This document shows, one piece after another, positions 45,701 through 55,016 of a stretch of 64,000 nucleotides of DNA (positions are counted from its first letter, which is position 1; every line of letters starts with the position of its first letter). The notes beneath the pieces are model-generated. The model was not told the DNA's origin. It searched no databases and saw nothing but the letters and a program-made list of their open reading frames with translations. The position numbers and the translations under genes were made by a program. This DNA is from Arcanobacterium wilhelmae (lineage in GTDB: Bacteria; Actinomycetota; Actinomycetes; Actinomycetales; Actinomycetaceae). The stretch is from positions 682,001-746,000 of the forward strand of contig NZ_CP121247.1 in NCBI RefSeq assembly GCF_029632765.1, in the 5' to 3' direction.

Positions 45701-45757
45701 AATTACAATCCCATATTTTCTCACTGCTCAATGATGAGCATTTCGAAGGGAGAGATC

Positions 45758-46822
45758 ATGAAGGCATTGGTGTACCACGGTGAGCGCAATATCGCGTGGG
45801 AAGAGCATCCGGATCCAAAGATTCTGCAGCCAACTGACGTTATTGTGAAGATCGATACCACGACGATTTGTGGCACTGACCTTCATATCTGGAAGGGCGA
45901 TATGCCCGAAGTTGAAGATGGCCGTATCCTCGGCCACGAGGGTGTGGGCACCATCATCGAGGTTGGTGAGGGCGTGAAGAACTGGAAGGTCGGTGATCGC
46001 GCAATCCTTTCCTGCGTCAGCGCCTGTGGTGAGTGTGAGTACTGCAAGAAGGGGCTCACCTCCCACTGTATGAATCCGGAAGGTGCGAAGGGGCTCGGCT
46101 GGATCTTCGGATACATGATCGACGGGACGCAAGCAGAGAAGGTGCGCGTTCCATTCGCTGATACCTCCCTCTACCGGATTCCCGACGGCGTGTCTGATGA
46201 GCAGGGTTGTATGGTTTCCGACATTCTCCCAACCGGCTATGAGATTGGTATTCGCGACGGCGGTGTGAAGGAAGGCGACACCATCGCGGTCATCGGTGCG
46301 GGCCCAGTGGGCCTGGCTGCGATGATGACGTCGGCCCTTCATGGTGCAAAGCGCGTGATCGCCATTGATTTTGACGATAACCGCCTGGAGAATGCCAAGG
46401 CGAAGTTCGGTGCAACGCATTCTGTGAATGCGGGCGATGAGGACTGGTTCGAGCAGGTCATGGCACTCACTGAAGGTGGCCTCGGCGTGGATGTTGCATG
46501 TGAAGCGGTCGGCGTTCCGGTGACTCTTCAAAACTGCTTCAAGATCGTGCGCCCTGGCGGCCAGGTGGCAAATATTGGTGTGCACGGTGCGCCGGTGGAA
46601 ATCGCCATGAACAAGTACTGGATTCAAAACATTCGAATGTCCATGGGCTTGGTGAACGCTGTCGAAGGCGAGCGCCTCCTCCAGGGCATCACGGACGGAA
46701 AGTTCAAGGCTGAGAATCTGGTGACCCACCACTTCGATATGAACGACATGATGGATGCCTACGAGACCTTCCGCAACGCGAAGGAAACAAAGGCGATGAA
46801 GGTGATCATCACGCAGAAGTGA
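45758..46822 (+). CDS. Zinc-dependent alcohol dehydrogenase (MDR family)
   Basis: 354 residues. Catalytic zinc ligands: CGTDLHIW Cys, GHEGVG His-Glu; structural zinc: four Cys in CVSACGECEYCKKGLTSHC. NAD-binding IGAGPVGLAAM. Most like the isopropanol/butanediol-type ADH group (tetrameric, short). Reduces or oxidises a small alcohol/aldehyde, exact substrate unknown. ATG 45758 after GGGAGAG. Confidence 0.92.
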   Translation: MKALVYHGERNIAWEEHPDPKILQPTDVIVKIDTTTICGTDLHIWKGDMPEVEDGRILGHEGVGTIIEVGEGVKNWKVGDRAILSCVSACGECEYCKKGLTSHCMNPEGAKGLGWIFGYMIDGTQAEKVRVPFADTSLYRIPDGVSDEQGCMVSDILPTGYEIGIRDGGVKEGDTIAVIGAGPVGLAAMMTSALHGAKRVIAIDFDDNRLENAKAKFGATHSVNAGDEDWFEQVMALTEGGLGVDVACEAVGVPVTLQNCFKIVRPGGQVANIGVHGAPVEIAMNKYWIQNIRMSMGLVNAVEGERLLQGITDGKFKAENLVTHHFDMNDMMDAYETFRNAKETKAMKVIITQK

Positions 46823-46842
46823 TAACGCCACGTGATTGAACA

Positions 46843-46882
46843 GGGGTGCGGGAGGCTGGGTTATTCCAGCCTCCCGCACCCC
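46843..46882. terminator. Bidirectional terminator, 17-bp perfect stem
   Basis: GGGGTGCGGGAGGCTGG with complement and a GTTATT loop, between the convergent ADH and MetE-like genes. Confidence 0.85.
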
Positions 46883-46935
46883 ACCTGCGAGCTCAATTTA
46901 AGCGGCAAGATCTGAGCTCAATTCAAGCGCGAGGA

Positions 46936-48141
46936 TCAGCCAAACAGCTCTGTCGAGGCGATGTGCGCGCCCTCGACGAGCGATTCGAGCTTCGCCCACG
47001 CGATATCGCGGTGAATGCGCCCGCCCAGGCCACAATCCGTCGAGGCGATCACGTTCTCGGGGCCAACCAGCTCGGCGAACTTCACGATCCTGTCCGCCAC
47101 CAGGCGCGGATGCTCCACCACGTTCGTCGAATGCGAGACGACGCCGGGAACCAGCACGCGACCCTTGGGCAACCGCCCGCCACCCCACACGCGCCACTCA
47201 TGCGCGTGGCGGGGTGAGGACGCCTCGAACGAGAAATACTTCGCGTTCACCTGCAAACACTGATCCACGATTGCCTCGAACGGGATGTCGGTAGTGTGCG
47301 GGCCGTGCCACGAACCCCAGCAGATATGAAGGCGGACCTGGTCCGGGTTGATCCCCTCAAGCGCGCGATTTGCCGCATCAATACGCAATTGGAGCCACGC
47401 CTGGAAATCCTCCACGCTCGGCTCAGGATTGATCTGATCCCAGGCTTCCGCAAGATCCGGCGCGTCGAGCTGAACCGTGAACCCGGCGTCGGTGATGATT
47501 TTGTACTCGTCGTGCTGGGCATCCGCAAATGCGCAAAGCTGCGCTACTTCGTCGTCGTAGAATTTGTTCGTGAGGCGAGCTGCCGCTCCCGGGGAAAGGG
47601 ATGCAATGAAGCCGTTTCCGCCGCCGTGCGCGGCAAGCGCATTCGTCAGCAGGCCGACGTCGGTGCGTGTTTCCTTGTGCCCCACGTACGTGATCGGCCC
47701 AGTGATCTCCGGGTTCGGCACGCTCGCGCGGTGGGTGAGGATTCCCGACGTCGGGTCGGTGTAGGCGTCGTTAAAACGACGCCGATCGCGCCGGTCCTGG
47801 AACGACGTGAGCCGGATCTTGCCCGGTTCGCTGCGCACGGCGTCGTCGTTCGCCCAGCGATCCTTGCCTGAGAGCGTGAGCCCGCCCAGGCGCGAGAACG
47901 AGTAGTTCCACCAGGCGCCGTAATCGACCGCGCCTGACGTGATGTGGCCGTACTCGCCCTCGTTGATGATGTCGAGCCCGATCTCGCGCTGACGGGCAAC
48001 CACCTCGCCAACGGCAAGTTCGAGGATCTCGCGGAAATCGGCGTCGGAAATCTCTCCGGCCGCGCGACGCTGGTTCGCTTCGAGAAGCGCAGGCGTGCGG
48101 GGGAGCGAGCCAACATGTGTGGTCAAAATATGGTCGGTCAT
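46936..48141 (-). CDS. MetE C-terminal-like cobalamin-independent methyltransferase
   Basis: 401 residues. LTTHVGSLPRTPALLEAN, IINEGEYGH, QLDAPDLAE, LHICWGSWHGPH and the Zn-site Cys in IASTDCGLGGRIH fit the MetE_2/UROD-like methionine synthase family (single barrel, not the 750-residue MetE). Reaction likely methyl transfer from a folate or other donor to homocysteine or a thiol; the donor is not clear. ATG 48141 follows AGGAG. A Met-rich leader peptide and terminator upstream suggest control by methionine supply. Confidence 0.85.
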   Translation of the reverse strand: MTDHILTTHVGSLPRTPALLEANQRRAAGEISDADFREILELAVGEVVARQREIGLDIINEGEYGHITSGAVDYGAWWNYSFSRLGGLTLSGKDRWANDDAVRSEPGKIRLTSFQDRRDRRRFNDAYTDPTSGILTHRASVPNPEITGPITYVGHKETRTDVGLLTNALAAHGGGNGFIASLSPGAAARLTNKFYDDEVAQLCAFADAQHDEYKIITDAGFTVQLDAPDLAEAWDQINPEPSVEDFQAWLQLRIDAANRALEGINPDQVRLHICWGSWHGPHTTDIPFEAIVDQCLQVNAKYFSFEASSPRHAHEWRVWGGGRLPKGRVLVPGVVSHSTNVVEHPRLVADRIVKFAELVGPENVIASTDCGLGGRIHRDIAWAKLESLVEGAHIASTELFG

Positions 48142-48235
48142 GGTCTTCTCCTGAACTGTGCACGATGTGCACGAATGGTGTGAAGTTGGTTGGTGCTCAT
48201 GATGAGCGAACATTCGCCGGGGTTTGGAGGACATG

Positions 48236-48261
48236 AAAAAAGCCCGGCGTTCGCAGCGGGC
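48236..48261 (-). terminator. Attenuator terminator in the MetE-like leader
   Basis: On the minus strand, GCCCG...CGGGC with a small inner stem, then six T (48241-48236). It sits between the leader peptide and the structural gene. A competing hairpin GTGTGA/TCACAC overlaps the leader stop codon. Confidence 0.7.
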
Positions 48262-48286
48262 CTCATTTTCTGTGTGTGTGAATCAC

Positions 48287-48349
48287 TCACACCACATTGA
48301 GCATGGACCGGCCTGCCAGGGCGTACATTCGCATCATCTGGAAAGCCAT
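48287..48349 (-). CDS. Methionine-rich leader peptide
   Basis: Encodes MAFQMMRMYALAGRSMLNVV (20 residues, five Met), preceded by AAAGGAGG. A strong ribosome site before a tiny Met-rich ORF followed by a terminator and a methionine-type gene is the classical layout of amino-acid attenuation. Confidence 0.7.
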   Translation of the reverse strand: MAFQMMRMYALAGRSMLNVV

Positions 48350-48572
48350 CGTGCTCAACCTCCTTTGTGTTCAAGGAAAAACTTGGGGCAACCCTACCCG
48401 TTTGCGGTGGGCGGGTGCAAATCGTGCCCGACGTCGGGGCGCAACTTGCGCCCGGCGAGCAACTCACGCCCGTAGCGTCCCTTGCGCAACGGCGTCGGCG
48501 AAAAGCGAAACTTTTCCTCGCAATACCCAGCAGGGTGTATAAATGGAGGAGAGAAATGCCAACGAAAGGAAC

Positions 48573-49130
48573 ATGATGGCAACGTATCAAGACACTGCCG
48601 TGGACAACCCCAAGGGGCTCGCGCTCCTCCTGCCTGGTAAGGCGTATCCGACGCAGATGCCGCAGCTCTACTTTGCGAAGCAGGTGGCTCTCGCAGCCGG
48701 CTACAACGTGCGTGAACTTGCGTGGGATCCGGGCATGGAGTGGTCGGTTCCGGCGATCACGGCCGAGGTGGAGAAGGCGCTCGAGGGCAACGATCTGCCG
48801 CTCGTGATCTTTGCGAAGTCGATCGGGTCGCTCTCGTCTGTTTACGCGGCAGAGCATTCGGTGCGTTCGGTATGGATCACGCCAACCCTGGATACCCCTG
48901 AGGTGATCGAGGCGATCGGCGCGAACACGGCGGCGCAGTTCGCGTTCGGTGGTACCGAAGATGGCTACTGGAACTCCGAGGCTGCTTCCACCTGGCCCGA
49001 GAACGTGCGCGTGCTCGAGTTTCCGGGCGCCGATCATTCGCTCCTCGTTGCCGGTAACCCGGCGCGTGGAGCGGCAATCGTGGGCGAGTACACGACCGCG
49101 ATGGTCGAGTTTGCCTCCGAGAACCTGTAA
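48573..49130 (+). CDS. Alpha/beta hydrolase-like protein
   Basis: 185 residues, small. GLALLLPGKAYPTQMP, VIFAKSIGSLSSVYAA (nucleophile Ser in AKSIGS) and LEFPGADHSLLVAG (His) are the three expected blocks. The Asp is probably in ITPTLDTPE. Lacks the lid domain. Substrate unknown. ATG 48573 follows AAAGGAAC; a second ATG at 48576 is possible. Confidence 0.75.
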   Translation: MMATYQDTAVDNPKGLALLLPGKAYPTQMPQLYFAKQVALAAGYNVRELAWDPGMEWSVPAITAEVEKALEGNDLPLVIFAKSIGSLSSVYAAEHSVRSVWITPTLDTPEVIEAIGANTAAQFAFGGTEDGYWNSEAASTWPENVRVLEFPGADHSLLVAGNPARGAAIVGEYTTAMVEFASENL

Positions 49131-49302
49131 CACTGTGGGGAAGGCGGCCCGCCGACGTCGGTAAGCTTTGTCCCGACGCCGGTGGGCACCTCTTGCTTGT
49201 CTGCGAAACGTTAGGGATATAACAGGCCCTCGGGCTATGGGAAGAACGCGGACTTGGGGTAACCTAAGTTCGCATTTTTCTTATGACACGCGAGGAGTAC
49301 AC

Positions 49303-50664
49303 GTGCCACATCGAGTAGTAGTGATCGGATCGGGTTTCGGCGGGCTGTTTGCCACGAAGGAATTGAAGAAAGCCGACGTCGAGGTCACGATGATCTCAAA
49401 GACCTCCCATCACCTTTTCCAGCCGCTGCTGTACCAGGTGGCCACGGGGATCCTCTCGCCGGGGGAGATTGCGCCGGTCACGCGCGAGATCCTCGCCAAG
49501 CAGAAGAACGCCCGGGTGCTGCTTGGTCTGGTGGAGGATATTGATACTGAGGCTCGCGAGGTTGTGTGGCGCTACCATAACCGAACCGAGCGCACGCCAT
49601 ACGATTCGCTGATTATCGCCGCCGGCGCGAACCAGTCCTACTTCGGAAACGATCAGTTTGCGCAGTTCGCCCCGGGCCTGAAGTCGATCGACGACGCGCT
49701 CGAGCTTCGCGCACGCATCCTCAACGCGTTCGAGCTCGCCGAGATCGAGTCGGATCCGGAAAAGCGTGCCAAGATCCTCACGTTTGTCGTGATCGGAGCT
49801 GGCCCCACCGGCGTTGAGGTGGCCGGCCAGATCCGCGAGCTCGCGTCGAAGACTCTCCGCCACGATTTCCGCAACTTCGATCCGGCCGCCGCCCGCGTGG
49901 TACTCGTGGACGGCGCAGCGCACCCACTTCCGCCGTTCGGTGAAAGCCTCGGCAAGCGCACCCAGCGTGATCTGGAAAAGCTCGGGGTCGAGGTGCTGAT
50001 GAGCCAGATGGTTGTGGGGATGAGCGATTCCACTGTCACGCTACGCGATCGTGACGGCAACGAGCAGGTCATCGAGTCGATCTGCAAGGTGTGGTCGGCT
50101 GGTGTGGCGGGCAACCCGCTGGGCAAGAAGCTCGCCGAGCGCACCGGCGTCGAACTTGATCGCGCCGGCCGTGTGCGAGTGAACGAGGATTTGACGATCT
50201 CTGGCCACCCGGAGATTTTCGTTGTGGGCGACATGATGAGCCTCGACGGCGTTCCCGGCGTTGCCCAGGGAGCGATCCAGCCGGGTCGCTTCGCGGCACG
50301 CGCCATCAAGGATCGCCTCGCTGGCCGCGAGCCGGCGGCCAAGTTTGAGTACAAGGACAAGGGCTCGATGGCGACGATCGCGAAGTCGAAGGCCGTGGTG
50401 AAGATCGGCAAGCTCGAGATGGGCGGCTTTTTCGCCTGGCTCGCCTGGTGTGGGTTGCACCTGTTCGCACTAACCGGCTTTAAGTCGCGTTTGTCCACGC
50501 TGATGCGCTGGTCGATGAGCTATCTCTCGCGTCACCGCAGTGCCCGTGCAGTCACGAACCAGCAGCTAGTGGGCCGCCTTGCGCTCGAGGCTCTCGGTGA
50601 GCGCGCCTCGGGGCATCTGTTGGTTGACGACGTCGATGTGCACCCGATTGCGAAGCGCAACTAA
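49303..50664 (+). CDS. ndh: Type II NADH dehydrogenase (NDH-2)
   Basis: 453 residues. FAD-binding GSGFGGLFATKEL near the N-terminus, NADH-binding IGAGPTGVEVAGQI near 165, and GDMMSLDGVPGVAQGAIQPG near 312. The C-terminal amphipathic part (about 375-405) anchors it to the membrane. Oxidises NADH and reduces menaquinone without pumping protons. GTG 49303 follows GAGGAG. A 52-base perfect palindrome terminator follows. Confidence 0.95.
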   Translation: MPHRVVVIGSGFGGLFATKELKKADVEVTMISKTSHHLFQPLLYQVATGILSPGEIAPVTREILAKQKNARVLLGLVEDIDTEAREVVWRYHNRTERTPYDSLIIAAGANQSYFGNDQFAQFAPGLKSIDDALELRARILNAFELAEIESDPEKRAKILTFVVIGAGPTGVEVAGQIRELASKTLRHDFRNFDPAAARVVLVDGAAHPLPPFGESLGKRTQRDLEKLGVEVLMSQMVVGMSDSTVTLRDRDGNEQVIESICKVWSAGVAGNPLGKKLAERTGVELDRAGRVRVNEDLTISGHPEIFVVGDMMSLDGVPGVAQGAIQPGRFAARAIKDRLAGREPAAKFEYKDKGSMATIAKSKAVVKIGKLEMGGFFAWLAWCGLHLFALTGFKSRLSTLMRWSMSYLSRHRSARAVTNQQLVGRLALEALGERASGHLLVDDVDVHPIAKRN

Positions 50665-50670
50665 TCGAGT

Positions 50671-50722
50671 GTTGTGATGAGGTGAGGGCCAGCGATATCG
50701 CTGGCCCTCACCTCATCACAAC
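50671..50722. terminator. 52-bp perfect palindromic bidirectional terminator
   Basis: Two 26-base arms (starting GTTGTGATGAGGTGAGGGCC) with no spacer, between convergent ndh and deacetylase genes. In RNA the apex would open into a small loop. Confidence 0.85.
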
Positions 50723-50735
50723 GGGGGTAATCGGA

Positions 50736-51749
50736 TTAACCTCCGATGATTCCGAACTCGTAGCCCTTCGACTTGAAGTAGTCGATGATCTTCGGCATGG
50801 TCTTGACGGTCATTTCCTTACCGTTGGCATCGTGGGAAAGAAGAACAACAACATTCTTATCTCCCGCCGTCTGCATCACAGCCTGCATCATCGTTTCGGG
50901 ATTCTTTGGCTGGGAACGCTTCGGTACTGCATCGTTCGTGCCGGCGTTCCAATCGAGCCAATACACGCCCTTCTTTGCGAGAACCGCATCGCACGGCGCC
51001 ATATCCTTCCAGGACATGTGACCGCCGGGGTAGCGGAACGTGTTTGAGGACCAGCCGGGGCCGAGGATATTCTTCATCTTCGCGTTCAATGCGTCGAAAT
51101 CCTTCGCCACGTTCGCGGGGTTGCAGTGGCGGCCAGGGTAAAGGAAAGAATAATCGTGTGAGTTGGAGTGGACGGCGACGGCGTGCCCTTCCGCATACTG
51201 GCGCTTCATGAGCTCCTGCACCTTCGGGTTTCCAAGGGAGAGGCCGACATTGTAGAACGTGGCGTGAACTCCGGCCTTCTTGAAAGTATCAAGGTTACGC
51301 GCGGTGGTGGAGGTGTTCGGGCCATCGTCCATCGTGATGAAGACGATCTTCTTACCCTTGGGGTACGTGGGTGATTCCTTGCCGTTGAGGAGCCAATCGT
51401 GAACGTCCTTTGCAGGGTATGCGTACGCTTTTGCGGAAGCGATATGGTTGGTTCCTTGTTCGGGTTGCGTCTGCGCGCTCGGCTGGGCAGATTCGCTTCC
51501 CGACGCCGAGGTGCTGGCGGTGCCGGACGCATTCGCGGTGGGCGTTCCCGATTCGTTTGATGACGGTGTTGTGACCGCGGACGATGACGTGGTTGGCGAG
51601 GCACTGGCTGACGTGGTTGCGCTTTGCGTGGCAGGGGGTGTCGAAGCATCTGGGGTTGATACGCCAGAATTCTGCGGTGCGGGTGAGCATGCGGCAAGTG
51701 TTGCGGCGAGCGCAACGGATGCGGTGATGAGAGTACGTCGAGCGAACAC
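50736..51749 (-). CDS. Polysaccharide deacetylase lipoprotein (NodB domain)
   Basis: 337 residues. Lipobox LAAC after the signal peptide, a long Ser/Thr/Ala-rich linker (about 22-100), then a NodB homology domain. Motif 1 ITMDDGPN with the catalytic and metal Asp, motif 2 HSNSHDYS (two His), motif 3 RYPGGHMS, and LLSHDAN at the end. Probably trims N-acetyl groups from peptidoglycan or a surface polysaccharide. GTG start at 51749. Confidence 0.92.
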   Translation of the reverse strand: MFARRTLITASVALAATLAACSPAPQNSGVSTPDASTPPATQSATTSASASPTTSSSAVTTPSSNESGTPTANASGTASTSASGSESAQPSAQTQPEQGTNHIASAKAYAYPAKDVHDWLLNGKESPTYPKGKKIVFITMDDGPNTSTTARNLDTFKKAGVHATFYNVGLSLGNPKVQELMKRQYAEGHAVAVHSNSHDYSFLYPGRHCNPANVAKDFDALNAKMKNILGPGWSSNTFRYPGGHMSWKDMAPCDAVLAKKGVYWLDWNAGTNDAVPKRSQPKNPETMMQAVMQTAGDKNVVVLLSHDANGKEMTVKTMPKIIDYFKSKGYEFGIIGG

Positions 51750-51888
51750 TTCGACCCCTTCGTGTGGTGGATTCGAGCGCGGTGCAGGCGCTTAGGTGCA
51801 CCTAAATTCTAGTTGGTATTTCCTAGATATGGGCCACTCTACCTGTGAGCGTGGCAACGTCTCGTCCACCCGCGGACGGAAGTTGCGC

Positions 51889-52746
51889 TCACTGTTGGGG
51901 CACGAAACGAGCTTCGTACATGGTGGGCCAACGTTTGCCTGTCAGATAGAAACGATCCGTGCCAGGGATCTGCGCGATTCCGTTGAGGACAGCTTCCCGA
52001 TCGGCGAGTGTGCTCTCGGGGCGTAGTCCACTGGCGTCGATCACCGCAGTAACCCGTCCGGAGACAGGGTCGATCCGCAGGATAGTGTCCGTCACAAACA
52101 CGTTCGCGTAAATTCCGTCGCTCGTACACGAGAGCTCGTTGAGCGGGCCCGGTGCTGCGCCGTCGAGAGAGACTTTCACGCGGCCGGTTTCCGCGAATGT
52201 TTCGCCGTCGCGCCGCACGAGCGTGTCGGTGCCGTTCGACATCCACATTTGCCCGTCGTCGTAGGAGCACAATCCCCACCCTTCGCCGTCGTAATGCGCT
52301 TCGGCGGTTTTCGTGAACGTTTTTGCGTCGTATTTGAAGGCTTTGCCGGCCTTGTAGGTCAGGAGCCAGATCGAATCACCCACCCTCGTGGTTCCCTCAC
52401 CGAAGTATTGTGCGGGCAGATCGATTTTTTGAAGGATCTCGCCGGTCAGCGTTCGGCGCGAAAGGGACGAGGAGCCGGTGAGTCCAGATGAAACCAGGAG
52501 GTGGCCGCCTTCCACTTCGATTCCTTCCATGAAGAGGGAGGCGTCGAAGGGGTGCGTGGCGATCGTTTCAACGCGCATGCGTTGTGCGGGCTGGTTGGGT
52601 GCTGGCGCAGTCGGTGCGACGACGGCGGACGAGGCGGCCGACGCCGATGAGTCACCTGGCTCAGAGGAAGTGGCTGGTGACGAGCACGCAGCTGTGAAGA
52701 GGATGGCCGTCAGTGTGATGGTGAGTGTGAGGGGAGAAAAGCGCAT
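51889..52746 (-). CDS. Glutaminyl-peptide cyclotransferase lipoprotein
   Basis: 285 residues. Lipobox TAAC; Ala/Ser/Pro linker; then a five-bladed propeller: FMEGIEVEGGHLLVSSG, YFGEGTTRVGDSIWLLTYK, GEGWGLCSYDDGQMWMSNG, LNELSCTSDGIYANVF and VLNGIAQIPGTDRFYLTGK. This is the plant/bacterial glutamine cyclotransferase family, making N-terminal pyroglutamate on exported proteins. ATG 52746; the open frame further upstream lacks support. Confidence 0.9.
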   Translation of the reverse strand: MRFSPLTLTITLTAILFTAACSSPATSSEPGDSSASAASSAVVAPTAPAPNQPAQRMRVETIATHPFDASLFMEGIEVEGGHLLVSSGLTGSSSLSRRTLTGEILQKIDLPAQYFGEGTTRVGDSIWLLTYKAGKAFKYDAKTFTKTAEAHYDGEGWGLCSYDDGQMWMSNGTDTLVRRDGETFAETGRVKVSLDGAAPGPLNELSCTSDGIYANVFVTDTILRIDPVSGRVTAVIDASGLRPESTLADREAVLNGIAQIPGTDRFYLTGKRWPTMYEARFVPQQ

Positions 52747-52864
52747 GACACTATTGTGCCTGATATCGTTGCAGGAGATCCGAATATAGGTGACCTTGGT
52801 GACGGGGTCTAGACGTACTGTGAAGAACCAGGCACAATGGTTTATCTCGCGATAGTTGAGCGAG

Positions 52865-52895
52865 GGCGGAGCAGGTATTGCCTGCTCCGCCTTTT
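52865..52895 (+). terminator. Plus-strand hairpin with T-run
   Basis: Stem GGCGGAGCAGG / CCTGCTCCGCC followed by TTTTCC. No plus-strand gene ends here, so it may stop antisense transcription. Confidence 0.5.
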
Positions 52896-52925
52896 CCTTA
52901 TGCCGCGTTCTTGCTGCGCGTGGTG

Positions 52926-52962
52926 AAAAACGAGGGCGAATGGGTTGGCCCATTCGCCCTCG
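52926..52962 (-). terminator. Terminator of rpmE2
   Basis: 14-bp stem CGAGGGCGAATGGG with a TTGG loop, and TTTTT on the minus strand. Confidence 0.8.
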
Positions 52963-52982
52963 CGATGTTTACTTGCGCGCGA

Positions 52983-53234
52983 TCACTTGGTGCGCTTGCC
53001 GTAGCGGCGGTTGAACTTCTCAACCTGGCCGGCGGTATCGAGAATACGGCGCTGGCCCGTAAAGAACGGGTGCGACTTATCCGAAACTTCGATGTCGATC
53101 ACCGGGTAGGTGTTGCCATCTTCCCACTCGATCGTCTGATCCGACGTGCGGGTGGAGCGGGTCAGGAACGTGTAGTTCACCGAGCGGTCACGGAAAACCA
53201 CCGGGTGGTAATCGGGGTGAATACCCTGCTTCAT
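52983..53234 (-). CDS. rpmE2: 50S ribosomal protein L31 type B
   Basis: 83 residues: [18 protein letters not shown], then [21 protein letters not shown] and a basic end. The zinc-binding Cys of type A L31 are missing, which defines the zinc-independent type B form. ATG 53234 follows AAGGAGG. In relatives it is Zur-repressed; I do not see a convincing Zur box here. Confidence 0.96.
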   Translation of the reverse strand: MKQGIHPDYHPVVFRDRSVNYTFLTRSTRTSDQTIEWEDGNTYPVIDIEVSDKSHPFFTGQRRILDTAGQVEKFNRRYGKRTK

Positions 53235-53482
53235 AATGTCCTCCTTGAAAGAATAGAACCTGAGCCAGCCTACCATCTGCGATAACTGTTCTCACAATTC
53301 TTACCTCATTTGGTAAGGCTGAACGCGTCACATTTATTCCAATGCTTCGGCTGGATGGGAGATTTGCAGCCGTCGACGTCGGCGCATCGGTGCCGAGCGA
53401 ACGCGCGAGTGAGACGGGCCGGCAACGCACGCCGACCGCTCGCTACCATGGAATCACCAATTGCAGTATCGAAGGGATAAGA

Positions 53483-54706
53483 ATGAACGCCGTTGTGGAC
53501 GCCGTCGCTGGCCGCCTTGATGCATTTGAAGACATGTACCTCGATTTTCACCAGCACCCGGAGCTGTCAATGCAAGAGGATCGCACGCGCGCAGCGATTT
53601 CCTCGCGGCTTTCCGAGCTTGGCTATGAGATCCTGGAGATCGGCGGTGGCATCGTTGGCATTCTAGTCAATGGCGAAGGGCCAACAGTTCTCTTCCGTGC
53701 GGATATTGATGGTCTGCCTGTACGTGAATCAGACGATAAAGAATATGCCTCACGCGCCCAGCAGGTGAACCGAGCGGGCGAGCACGTGCCTGTGATGCAC
53801 GCCTGCGGTCACGATTTCCACATTACTGGCGGGCTGGGGGCGGCGGAGTTTCTTGCCGAGCATCGCGATCTGTGGTCGGGCACGTACGTGGCCTTGTTCC
53901 AGCCTGGGGAAGAAACCGGCGAGGGAGCGAAGGTGATGGTCGCGGCGGGACTGGTGGACGCCGTGAACGCGGCAACCGGCAATGGCAGAGTCGATGTTGC
54001 CCTGGCTCAACATGTGCTCCCCGCCCCTGTTGCAGGCCACGTGGCCACCGTCGTCGGGCCGGTGTTTTCGGCGGCCGCAACGCTACGAATCACCTTCACT
54101 GGCCGCGGCTCGCATGGCTCCATGCCGCACCTCGGAATCGACCCGGTTCTCATGGGAGCACATACTGTCACTCGGTTGAACGAGATCGTCTCGCGCGAGC
54201 TCGCTCCTGGCGAATTCGGCGTCGTCTCCGTGAATGCGTTCCATGCGGGTGAGGCTGCGAATGTGATCCCCGATTCCTCAGAGCTCCTCGTGAACATCCG
54301 GGCTTATTCGGACGAAACATATGAAAAGGAAATTGCAGCGATCCATCGCATCGCACAGGCTGAGGCCGCTGCGAGCGGCGCGCCGGCGCCAGTAGTCGAG
54401 ATGTTTGAAGATACGCCAGTCGTCACCAACGACGCCGTCGTCACAGCCCGCGTTCGTGAGAGTTTGGTTTCGGTGCTCGGCGAGGAACGTGTAGACGATC
54501 TCGTCCCGTCGACGGCGTCGGAAGACTTCTCGATCATTGCCGATGCGTTCGGCGCGCCCTACTGCTACTGGGGCCTTGGCGGCTTCGCCGATCCAGCTGC
54601 CGCCCAGCCGAACCATTCCCCGCATTTCGTGCCGGATCTACACCCCACTCTGGAAACCGGCGTCGCTGCCGCGATCGCAGGAGTGCTGGCGTACCTCGGG
54701 AAGTGA
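53483..54706 (+). CDS. M20 family amidohydrolase/peptidase
   Basis: 407 residues. LDFHQHPELSMQE, FRADIDGLPV, HACGHDFH, FQPGEETGEGAKVMV and the final NHSPHF provide the di-metal ligands and catalytic Glu of M20D (IAA-amino-acid hydrolase-like) enzymes. Central dimerisation domain GRGSHGSMPHLGIDP. Cytoplasmic. ATG 53483 follows AAGGGAT. Ends one base before the convergent antitoxin gene. Confidence 0.93.
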   Translation: MNAVVDAVAGRLDAFEDMYLDFHQHPELSMQEDRTRAAISSRLSELGYEILEIGGGIVGILVNGEGPTVLFRADIDGLPVRESDDKEYASRAQQVNRAGEHVPVMHACGHDFHITGGLGAAEFLAEHRDLWSGTYVALFQPGEETGEGAKVMVAAGLVDAVNAATGNGRVDVALAQHVLPAPVAGHVATVVGPVFSAAATLRITFTGRGSHGSMPHLGIDPVLMGAHTVTRLNEIVSRELAPGEFGVVSVNAFHAGEAANVIPDSSELLVNIRAYSDETYEKEIAAIHRIAQAEAAASGAPAPVVEMFEDTPVVTNDAVVTARVRESLVSVLGEERVDDLVPSTASEDFSIIADAFGAPYCYWGLGGFADPAAAQPNHSPHFVPDLHPTLETGVAAAIAGVLAYLGK

Positions 54707-54707
54707 C

Positions 54708-55016
54708 TCAGGCCACCTGGACGCGTATGTCGCCCTGAATAAATTCAAGGGAGAGGGAACCGCCGATGGCCGAGAGGTAATTCCGTATCGTTCCCAGCTT
54801 GGTTGTCTCAATCTCGCCACGTTCGATTTTGGATACCTGACGTTGGGAAACGCCGAGTCGTTGTGCGACGTCCGATTGTGTTAAACCGGCGCTTTCGCGT
54901 AGTTCGCGCAATCTGTGTGCGCGAACTTGCGCCATCATGTTTTCCTTTGCTTCGTCGATAGCGTGCCGGTCAACAGGGCGGTCACGTAAAAAATCTTCAA
55001 GTAGTAGTGCCATCAT
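54708..55016 (-). CDS. HigA-like XRE-family antitoxin
   Basis: 102 residues (ATG 55016, or 55013). The N-terminal helical part is followed by a Cro/C1 HTH: LRESAGLTQSDVAQRLGVSQ, then RQVSKIERGEIETTKLGTIR. It overlaps the toxin gene stop by four bases (ATGA), the toxin-first order typical of HigBA. Confidence 0.88.
   Translation of the reverse strand: MMALLLEDFLRDRPVDRHAIDEAKENMMAQVRAHRLRELRESAGLTQSDVAQRLGVSQRQVSKIERGEIETTKLGTIRNYLSAIGGSLSLEFIQGDIRVQVA

Larger units (their letters stand above)
45409..45757. other. Gene-free divergent promoter region
   Basis: 349 bases without a credible gene. Contains the 15-bp perfect inverted repeat (45559-45599) and a 27-bp dyad (45674-45700) close to the alcohol dehydrogenase start. 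Confidence 0.7.
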
